DNA of 64,000 bases. It comes from Fagopyrum homotropicum (Eukaryota > Streptophyta > Magnoliopsida > Caryophyllales > Polygonaceae). The stretch's first letter is position 1. The number at the start of each line of letters is the position of its first letter. The notes beneath the pieces were generated by a model. It did not search any database. It had not been told where the DNA came from and saw only the letters and a list, made by a program, of their open reading frames with translations. The DNA lies in contig BSWB01000004.1 of the NCBI GenBank assembly GCA_033239125.1, positions 60,139,501-60,203,500 of the forward strand, written 5' to 3'. The translations under genes and the position numbers were made by a program. This document shows positions 56,200-64,000 of this stretch, one piece after another.

Positions 56200-56238
56200 A
56201 AATACCCCATACTTGTCCCTTGCTTGTCCCCAAGCAAG
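56200..56238 (-). other. Polypurine tract and hairpin of C3
   Basis: The same hairpin CTTGCTTG-GGGA-CAAGCAAG (56219-56238) and an A-rich 'agtatggggtatttt' next to the LTR. Confidence 0.83.
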
Positions 56239-57618
56239 TTCAAAATATTAAGTACAAGATAGAATGGATTATAAGTCATAAAGATCAATGAAAAGTATTT
56301 CAAAACATTTTTTGTGGTGTGCTCCACTCATAGATCACTCTAAGGGAATGCTTCATGGAATTTAAAATCAAAACATGCTCAAAACATTTTATAAATATAA
56401 GAAAGTTGTTCATCTTTGCATAAAATCTAGAATGCATAATATATCATAATTATCAAAATTAATCATGTATAATCCGGTTTAAACCACCAAGTCAATCAAC
56501 AAGCTCGAGGTCTCAAGGTCTTTCCAAAAGAAGGTCAAGAAACGTGTGAGGGTGGGATGTATACAAGGAATGTGGTGCCAGAATCCGGGAAAAGGGTATT
56601 TACTTCACTTCCTTTGAACTTCAACATCTTCCACCAATAAGCTTTGCTTATTTTACTTTTTTACTTTTTGGGATGTATGGACAAAGGTGCACAATAACCG
56701 AAGCCTAGGAGATCAGCAATCATCAATTTCTTGAGATGCATCAAACCCTTGATGCACATACCATGACCCGTTAGGAATATCGCTCAATCCGACTTTGGCA
56801 AGACACAAACACCCGGCTATGTGAATGGTGCCGAGTTACTCATCATCATGATTGACTTCCCCAAACCTATTTGTTTCTTTCTAACTTTCAGCCAACATCT
56901 CAACTTTTCTTTCACTTGCTTTTCACTTGCTTGCTTCCAAATTCCCGGATAGGTGAAGGAAGGCAAATATGTATATGAAGGGCTAAGCATGATCAAGAAG
57001 AAGAAGAAGAGAAGAGAATGAATTGCCTTGATCTTTCCAGGAAGAAAGTGAGAGAACTTATCATGTGGTGTCAACCTTCAAATTCAACATAATTTTGATA
57101 AAAACAAAGTATTAAACATGCCACAAATTTCAAACAAAACACTTAGCAACTTAAACATATCATAAAACCTTTCAAACATATAAAGATTTCAAAACCAGTT
57201 AGCAAACAGAATCATCACTGAGGTCATATCCAGATAAGAAGCACAAAAATCGTTTCGAAAACTTTCTCAGTTAAAACACCTCGGTCAAGATGTTCTAAGT
57301 CAACCGAGGTATTGTACCTCGATTGGTCAGAGTCACATCGGTCGAGGTCAAAAATTTTTTTCTTAAACCAATTTTTGACGTTTTTCTCAATCAAATAACC
57401 TGTATGCATGCATGTAATCTCAAATAAGCATATAGAGCAGGATAAAATCATAAATAAGTCATAAAGAGTCAAACAAGCATACACATAAGTTAAATACATA
57501 TCCGCATACCCCATACTTGGGACACATTGTCCCAATGGGTCAAATAAGTCTAAGAACAGAATACTCACCGGATAAAGTTGAGCTGCATAATAAATAAAGA
57601 AAAGAAATTCTGCAAGCT
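56239..57618 (-). other. 3' spacer of C3
   Basis: About 1.4 kb homologous to those of C1 and C2; no gene. Palindrome variants are near 57278-57350. Confidence 0.68.
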
Positions 57619-59043
57619 CTAATCCTTATCTGCCGGCGGTGGTGGAGGATAAGGTATGTACGGATGCTGAGACGGGTCGAATGGATGTCCCATGATATGC
57701 TGGAACTGGATCTCCATCAGCCGGCGCTGATAGTGCTGGCTCTCTAGAATCTTATGAGTCCGGCTATCCAACTCTCTGTGAAGGCCATCCAAACGTCCTC
57801 CTAAATCGACGGTCATGGCTGCGTAGGAATCAATCATCTGCTCTGTCAGATCGTCGATCCGGCGGTGAGCTAAGGGATCCCTCTGCTTGCGTACTCTACG
57901 TCTGGCAGGTCGTGCTGGTGCTGCCGCTGGCTCGCCCTCTGTCTCTTCGTCGTCCAGATCGACGACTAGTATACTGGTCCCAGCTGTATCGGTCCCTGTA
58001 TCCATGGCAGCACCGTCATCATCATCCTCATCATCCTGCTCATCAGCCTCCTCCTCATCCTGCCCCTGAGCTACTGATGTTGCGTCCCTAGCGTCCTCAA
58101 TAAGAGGAATCCACGATGTGTACCAGTACAGCGGGTCATAAACGGAAAACTGAGATGACCATCTAATACCCTGAGGTGCAGTCTGCTCCCAGGGCATCGC
58201 CACATACGGCGTAGTAAGTCCACGAGGAACCAAGATGCTCCTAGTGATCATCTCCTGCAGCCCGAGCGGCTTGGCAGCCGCCACCATAGTACATGCACTC
58301 ATATCCAGGTCCATGTAACTCGCGATGTGAGTCACTAGACCTCCGCAGCAGATATCTTCTTTCGCCTTCGCCTTTATCCTGTGGAGATCCTTAGCCAACA
58401 TCACTCCAAAGTCCGGAACTCCTCCGGTCACCATGTAGTACAGATTCAGCAGCTCCCCCTGTCTAATCTTCTGGGGCGTCTCAGTACGCGCCAAAAGAGT
58501 ATCGCTGAAGATCCGGTGAGCAAGTCTAAAGGCTAGGTGGAAGATAATCCGCTCCCTGGAATCTCCAGGTCTCCACCTGTCAGCATACTCAACTACGTGA
58601 GCTATTTGTCCCCAAAACTCTCGAGCCACGGCTCGAGAAGGAAAATCAGCAACTGTGGGGGTCAGGAAGCCGAAAATATCCCTCCAATGATCCATCGGAA
58701 CTAAGTAGTTCCGGTTCATCAACCGGTACTCGATGGCACGCTCAGTAGGCAAGTAAGTCAGGGAGCTAACAAACTCCAAAGTCGGCTCGAGGTAGGCTGG
58801 AGCTCTAATCTCAATAAACTGCTCCAACCCCACCATAGCTATCATCCGCCTCAGATCATCATCCACGTAGAGGCAGTCGAATGCATAAATATCTAAAAAT
58901 CATGGTGCAACCACTGGACGTGCAGCAATACGGTCATAATCGACCTGGTGACGCTCGTGGATCACCGGTATGGATCGATGAGAAAAAGAAGAAGGAGAAG
59001 GAGAGGATCTATCTTTGAGAACCAGCTGTCTGTCAGAACTCAT
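57619..59043 (-). pseudogene. Athila-type ORF1 protein of C3
   Basis: Starts M-S-S-D-R-Q-L-V-L at 59043, with one stop near 58900 (CGA to TGA type, in A-P-x-F-L-D-I); the rest, 58866-57619, is open for 415 codons. Same domain order as the C2 protein: conserved region with 'YRLMNRNYLVPMDHWRDIFG' and 'EFWGQIAHVVEYADRW', acidic stretch, R-R-R-V-R-K-Q-R, helical region and Pro-rich tail. Confidence 0.85.
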
Positions 59044-59882
59044 CTTTCTCTCTCACATTCAGACCACCTCGGTTGCCCTGACAACTCTCAAGAACACCTC
59101 GGCCGAGGCACAGGTCGACTAGACCGAGGCGATGTGTTGTTCGATCGAAACTCTCAGAAATCCAGTTCTTTTCCCCCGATATCAATACCAATGGTTCCTA
59201 TGGGGTACTTAATCCTTTTCCAGCACAATGCAAGGGCAACCAAAGCCCAAATTGATCGAAAACAGTGGAAGAAGAGGGAGTTAGGGTTTTTTTCGAATTA
59301 CCCCTGATTTTTTGGCCGATTTGGAGCGGTTTTGTTGCAGATTGTCGCTTGAAAACCGATCCTCTACCCTTTCCTTGCAGTTTGGAAGCAAGAATCGTTG
59401 AAAACGATCGAAGATTGGAGAACGAGGTGATTTGGGGTGCTGCGGTCGAGAAGGTGAGAGAGCGAAGAGAGAGAAACCTCAGCCCCCTTTTATACCCTTT
59501 TTTTGGAACTGCTGTCACCTCGGTCGAGATGGTCTCGACTGGACCGAGGTGGTACTGACCGAGGTGGATCTTCAGTAACCCTAGTCGCCTCGGTTGCTCA
59601 AGAGTTATCTCGGTCGAGGTGTTGTGACAACAACCGAGATGTGTCTCAGTCAAACTCCGTATTTTCAAATTCTCAAACTTCTGTCCTTCCAGTGTTGCTC
59701 CTGGGTTGTATTCCTTCCTTAGATGTCACCTGTTGTCTGTCCAGGACGCCAAAAACAAAGCAAAGCAAAGCAAAAGCAAACTATCTAAAGCTAGACTAGA
59801 AAAAGGGAAAAGAACGCAATACCTTGGGTTGCCTCCCAAGAAGCGCTTGATTTAAGGTCGCTAGCTGGACCGTACGGTGTCC
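59044..59882 (-). promoter_or_regulatory. Leader region upstream of ORF1 in C3
   Basis: Palindrome cluster at 59097, 59515-59570 and 59607-59640; telo-box AAACCCTAAC near 59281. Equivalent to 30946-31837 and 43237-44036. Confidence 0.45.
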
Positions 59883-61330
59883 TCAAATATGCTGGAGAGT
59901 ATCCTCACCCCATACTTCACCTCCATCATGGGGTGAGATAAGGAAATCTATCAACCGTTCCAACAAGTGCAAGTGCTCATCGGGGAATGAATCATCTATA
60001 GGTTTTTTGTCCTTCTCGTGTAAAGAGGGAGGTAGCCGGCTGAGGTGATCCGCAACAGAATTTTCGGATCCCTTCTTATCGCGGATCTCTAGGTCAAACT
60101 TTTGAAGCAAGAGAATCCATCGAATAAGACGTGGCTTGGCGTCCTTCTTAGCAAGCAAGTAACGAATAGCTGCATGGTCGGTGTAAACAATAACTTTCGC
60201 CCCTACTAAGAAAGAACGAAACTTTTCAAAAGCATATACAACCGCCAATAGCTCCTTTCGGTGATGGCGTAGTTACGCTGGGCTTCATCTAGCATCTTGC
60301 TAGCGTAGTAAATGGCGGTGGCCCGGCCATCCTTCTTTTGTCCAAGCACCGCTCCTACTGCCACATCACTCGCATCGCACATGATCTCAAAGGGCAAGGT
60401 CCAATCCGGAGGTTGGATAATGGGAGCGGAGATCAACGCTTCCTTAATCCTGTAGAATGCATCGAGACACTCCTGCGAGAACTCAAAAATAACATCTTTA
60501 TTCAAGAGGTTAGTTAGTGGTTTAGAGATCTTCGAGAAGTCCTTCATGAATCTCCTGTAGAAGCCTGCATTCCCGAGAAAACTCCGCACTCCCTTAACAG
60601 GAAAAGGGGGAGGAAGTTTCTCAATAGTCTCGATCTTAGCTCGATCGACTTCAATACCTCGATTAGAAATGAGGTGTCCTAACACAATGCCTTCATTAAC
60701 CATAAAGTGACACTTCTCCCAATTCAAAACGAGATTAGTGTTTTCACATCTTTGTAGCACTGGAGAAAGGTTAGATAGGCAATCATCAAAAGAGGAACCA
60801 TATACTGAAAAGTCATCCATAAATACCTCCATGATCTCCTCTATGTATTCGGAAAAGATAGCCATCATGCATCGCCGGAAGGTAGTAGGTGCATTACATA
60901 ATCCAAATGGCATCCTCCTATAAGTGAATGTCCCCCCATGGGCAAGTAAAAGTGGTCTTCTCTTGATCATCCGGATGGATAGGAATTTGAAAGAAGCCAC
61001 TATAGCCATCTAAATAGCAAAAATGTGAATGATGGGCCAACCGTTCGAGCATTTGATCGATGAAGGGAAGTGGAAAATGGTCCTTCCGAGTGGCCACGTT
61101 CAGCTTCCTGTAATCGATGCATACCCTCCAGCCCGTGATGGTCCTAGTTAGGATTAACTCGTTGTTCTTATTCTTTACAACGGTCATCCCTCCTTTCTTC
61201 AGAACTACATGCACCGGGCTCACCCACTTGCCGTCCGAGATAGGAAATATGATACCTGTATCCAACAACTTAAGAATTTCTTTCTTCACAACCTCTTTCA
61301 GGATCGGATTTAACCGTCTTTAGGTTCCCG
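59883..61330 (-). pseudogene. pol: Reverse transcriptase and RNase H of C3
   Basis: RT of Ty3/gypsy type: 'KEILKLLDTGIIFPISDGKW', 'WRVCIDYRKLN', 'YLDGYSGFFQIPI' with its catalytic Asp, then a frame change near 60960, 'YRRMPFGLCNAPTTFRRCM', and F-M-D-D (the Y-x-D-D box) in 'MEVFMDDFSVYG'. RNase H follows: 'EIMCDASDVAVGAVLGQK', a frameshift near 60245, 'YAFEKFRSFLVGAKVIVYTD' and 'NSVADHLSRLP'. The end 'DDSFPDEHLHLLERLIDF' runs to 59883. Normally integrase would follow; it is missing. Confidence 0.9.
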
Positions 61331-61983
61331 TGAAGTCTTATGATCATCCTCCATTAGTATTCTATGCACGCAGAAAGAAGGCTTAATGCCAATAAGATCA
61401 TCAATAGTATAACCCAAAGCCTTTTGATGCTTCCTCAGGACATGCATTAGTTTAGACAATTCAGATTTGGAGAGGGAAGCACTAACGATGACGGGATAAG
61501 TAGAATCTGGTCCAAGAAAAGCATACCTCAAGTGACTTGGGAGTTGTTTAAGCTCCACAGCTGGGGGTGCTTTCTGAGGTGGATTTTTGCTTCCTCCTTC
61601 CAGTGGAGTAGATCGAAGAATTGGACTTTCAGAAGTCTCAGTTGACATCATCTTGCTTCGACCTCGTTCGAGGTCCAGAGAGGGTGACTGAGATGTTCTT
61701 TAGTAAAGAACACCTCGCTTGGTCCAGAAAGTGCCTCGGTCGAGGTACTGCAACTGGGACCGAAACTGGAGATCTTCTTCTCCTGGATTAATTTTTCAAA
61801 TTTAGCTCCTGGATCTTCTTCCAGCGCCTTTATGCTCCGTATATCTGCATCACAAGAAGCATATATACCTTCCTCCATTAAGCTAAAGCTAATAACTTTT
61901 TTAAGTGGATCGTTAATAAGGATAGAGCTCACCAATTCTCTTGGTTCTTCTTCATCATAGATGTTGAAGATATCATCTCCTAG
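61310..61983 (-). pseudogene. pol: Linker between protease and RT in C3
   Basis: 61935-61648 ('SSILINDPLKKVISFSLMEE') and 61651-61310 ('LKQLPSHLRYAFLGPDSTYP', a usual pre-RT segment) overlap in different frames. The first is separated from the protease by a stop near 61984. A palindrome-derived stretch lies at 61670-61755 and corresponds to the linker in C2. Confidence 0.75.
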
Positions 61984-62829
61984 CTACTCTCCCTTCATAG
62001 CCGCAAGCAATGCAAACTCAACTTGATCACCGCCAATATTGAATTGCAACTTGGCGTTCTTACAATCCACATTGCAACCCGAAGTTGCTAGAAATGGTCT
62101 CTTGAGAATGATAGGAACGTGGTAATCTGCGGGAATATCAAGCACAACAAAGTCTATAGGTAAATAGAAGTTACCTAACTTAACCGGAACGTCTTCCAAA
62201 ATGCCCCCGGGTTGGGTAATGGAGCGGTCCGCCATGTACAACCGTATCTTCACCGGCTTGGGCTCTCCAAGTCCGATCCTAACGCATAGCTCCAGCGGGA
62301 TGATGCTCACGCTGGCTCCTAGAACACACAATGCCTCACAAGTGACATCCCCGACTTGAATGGGAATGCAGAATGAGCCGGGATCTCTCAATTTGGGTGG
62401 CATCTTCTCCTTCATGATTTGAATAAGCTCCGAGGATTTAGATGTCATCCTTACTTCACCAAAATCTTCCAACTTCCTCTTCCTTGATAGAATCTCTTTT
62501 AAGAACTTCCCATAGGCGGCCATCCCTAGAATAGCATCAAGGAAAGGGATATTAATATGTAGTTTATTCATCAAGTCAAGGAACTTACCAAAATGCTTGT
62601 CTAGATGTGCTCTGGCCCTTGACTGGGGGAATGGAAGTGGTGGTTTATATGCAGGAGGTGGAACATAAACTTCAGTTTTGTCCGACACTCTCTGAGGTTC
62701 GACCTCGGTTGGCATCTCGGCCAAAGTGTTCTTCGACTGTGCCTGGACCGAGGTGTTCTTCGTTTGTACTGGCATCGACCGAGGTACTGGATCTGTAGTC
62801 TTCAGTCCACTTCTCATCGTTATTGCCAT
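61984..62829 (-). CDS. pol: Protease of C3 with altered active site
   Basis: 281 codons: 'VPRSMPVQTKNTSVQAQSKN' (partly palindrome-coded), a Pro-rich linker, then the aspartic protease domain. The catalytic motif reads C-V-L-G-A-S-V-S where C2 has C-D-L-G-A-S-V-S, so the catalytic Asp is Val here. The rest ('GILEDVPVKLGNFYLPIDF', 'FLATSGCNVDC') is preserved. The protease is therefore expected to be inactive (inference from the aspartic protease family). Confidence 0.85.
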   Translation of the reverse strand: MAITMRSGLKTTDPVPRSMPVQTKNTSVQAQSKNTLAEMPTEVEPQRVSDKTEVYVPPPAYKPPLPFPQSRARAHLDKHFGKFLDLMNKLHINIPFLDAILGMAAYGKFLKEILSRKRKLEDFGEVRMTSKSSELIQIMKEKMPPKLRDPGSFCIPIQVGDVTCEALCVLGASVSIIPLELCVRIGLGEPKPVKIRLYMADRSITQPGGILEDVPVKLGNFYLPIDFVVLDIPADYHVPIILKRPFLATSGCNVDCKNAKLQFNIGGDQVEFALLAAMKGE

Positions 62830-64000
62830 GATTTGTCCTTTGGGGTTGCTTTCCGTCCTTGCTGGAAGCTTCCCTGGATCTCTTGGTGCTTCATTCGCCT
62901 TGTTAAATAATTATTTCTCTAAGGCTTTTTGTGCCTTTGAAAATAAAGTCATGGATGTCTCCATAGAGTTGAGCTTGATCAAGATGGCCTCCAGCACCGC
63001 ATCTTTCTTTTCCGGTTGGGACGAACTTGATCCTTGCTCCTAGCTCTTCAATGGAGTAGAAGAAGAAGAAGAAGAAGAGAGGAAAGGATTAGAGGAGTTA
63101 TTTGAATTGGAGTTAGAGTAAGGGTTACCCGAATTTTGATTGTTTGTCCTCCAATTGTTGATGTTGGATCCTCTATTGTTGTTGTAGTTGTTGTTCCAGG
63201 AACCGTTGTTATTGTTCCGGTAACCATTGTTGTTCCTTGAGCCTAGATATCCTTCATCTTCTTTCTTGGTTTGAGCAACCAAAAGTTCCTTCAATTGTTT
63301 CACATCATTCTTCAAAGAGGTGAGTTGATCATTGTTTGGTGGAGCTTCTTGAAAGTTAACTCTTTTAACTCCACCTTCAGCTCCTTGGTGGGAGTATTTC
63401 TCCATGTGCAAAGCTTGCTTCTCTATGAACTCCCAAGCTTCGTCAATCGGCATGTCCATGAACTTGCCGGCGGATAGTAGTTGGAGGTTGAACTGGGTGT
63501 TTCCGTCCAGTCCCTTGAAGTATATCTCCAACAACTCTATCTTTGGAATCCCATGATGTGGGCAATCTAAAAGGATGTCTTTAAATCTCTCCCATGACTT
63601 GGACAAACTCTCCTTGTCCTTCATGATGAACACATTGATCTTCCCTCTCATTTCAGGGGGGGAAAGAATTTAGTTAAGAACTTCGTCGTCATCTCCTCCC
63701 AAGTGTTGATTTTTCCTGGAGGGAGAGATTGATACCAAGTAAGCGCCCTATCTTTCAAAGAGAAGTAGAAAGGCCTTAGCTTGTAATTGTTGTTTTCCAG
63801 CCTTGAAGGTCTCAAGGTCTCCATCAAGATCTCATAGTTTTGTAGATGTTGATGTGGAGACTCCCTCTCTAGCCCTCCAAACTGGCATTGGCGAATCATG
63901 GAAAGAACTTGCGGTCGAAGCTCATAATCATAGTCCGCTGGATCACCTAGGTTGACTCCTGGACGCCTCAGTTGTTGGTTGGGGTTCATCCTCTGCCCTA
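62830..64000 (-). pseudogene. gag: Gag of C3 (truncated by the window)
   Basis: 63989-63648 begins M-N-P-N-Q-Q-L-R-R-P-G-V-N and includes 'LRPQVLSMIRQCQFGG' and 'LRPFYFSLKDRALTWYQS'. A frameshift at the run of C/G near 63655 leads to 63651-63040 with 'SWERFKDILLDCPHHG' and 'FIEKQALHMEKYSHQG', an Asn/Ser-rich tail, and a stop. The linker 63039-62830 continues towards the protease with a further stop near 62908. Confidence 0.85.

Larger units (their letters stand above)
54443..64000 (-). mobile_element. Element C3: Athila-like element lacking integrase (continues beyond window)
   Basis: The 3' LTR is at 54443-56199; then spacer, ORF1, leader, RNase H, RT, protease and gag in minus-strand order. 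The integrase, which should lie between RNase H and the ORF1 leader, is absent. The 5' LTR is outside. Multiple frameshifts and stops indicate it is older than C2. The left flank TAAGT (54438-54442) should recur at the far end. Confidence 0.9.

Overview
The window is a plant (dicot-type angiosperm) repeat-rich region. It contains Ty1/copia and Ty3/gypsy Athila-like LTR retrotransposons, a Cassandra TRIM carrying 5S rRNA sequence, a hAT and a PIF/Harbinger DNA transposon, and the broken exons of one recognisable host gene, a phospholipase D of the beta/gamma class. The species cannot be told from the sequence. I found no intact host gene, tRNA or functional rRNA gene.

Layout. 1-1452 is the right part of an Athila-like LTR. 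1453-23927 is one decayed SIRE/Maximus-like copia element on the + strand. It is split in its gag gene by a stack of nested insertions: a TGTAACACC-type LTR-like element (2262-4630), an inverted solo LTR of the same copia family (4641-16216), inside that a pol-less Athila-like element 'B' (5088-15478, perfect CCTAG duplication), and inside B a hAT transposon (8551-11718). Copia gag, protease/integrase, RT, RNase H, an extra downstream ORF and the 3' LTR follow at 16217-23927. 23928-35012 holds two further TGTAACACC copies placed head to head, one containing Cassandra (24933-25362), the other split by Athila-like element C1 (26338-34822). After an LTR fragment (35013-35862) and a solo LTR (36232-37850) comes the phospholipase D pseudogene (38406-50955, minus strand), cut inside an exon by the young element C2 (38528-50151). 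A fourth TGTAACACC copy (51782-53197) and a Harbinger fragment with a 312-bp tandem duplication (53286-54442) lead to element C3 (54443 to beyond 64000).

How the parts relate. C1, C2 and C3 are one Athila-like family on the minus strand (tRNA-Asp primer site, gag, protease, pol, an ORF1 of Athila type, LTRs of about 1.75-1.85 kb). None has a whole pol. C2 keeps gag, protease and integrase but lacks RT/RNase H. C3 keeps gag, protease, RT and RNase H but lacks integrase. C1 lacks both and has a chimeric ORF instead. C2 nevertheless has nearly identical LTRs, so it must have been copied with enzymes supplied from elsewhere.

The most unusual signal is that every LTR family here carries its own short palindrome, scattered dozens of times through LTRs, leaders, spacers and even coding sequence: TCCACGGCCGTGGA in the first LTR, CCGCCCCTGCGG in B, CACCTCGGTCGAGGTG in C1-C3, and TCAAGGCCTTGA in copia. 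Related Athila-like elements share LTR architecture but not the palindrome. A second structural signal is a perfect hairpin immediately upstream of the polypurine tract, kept as a structure but with different stem sequences in B and in C1-C3.
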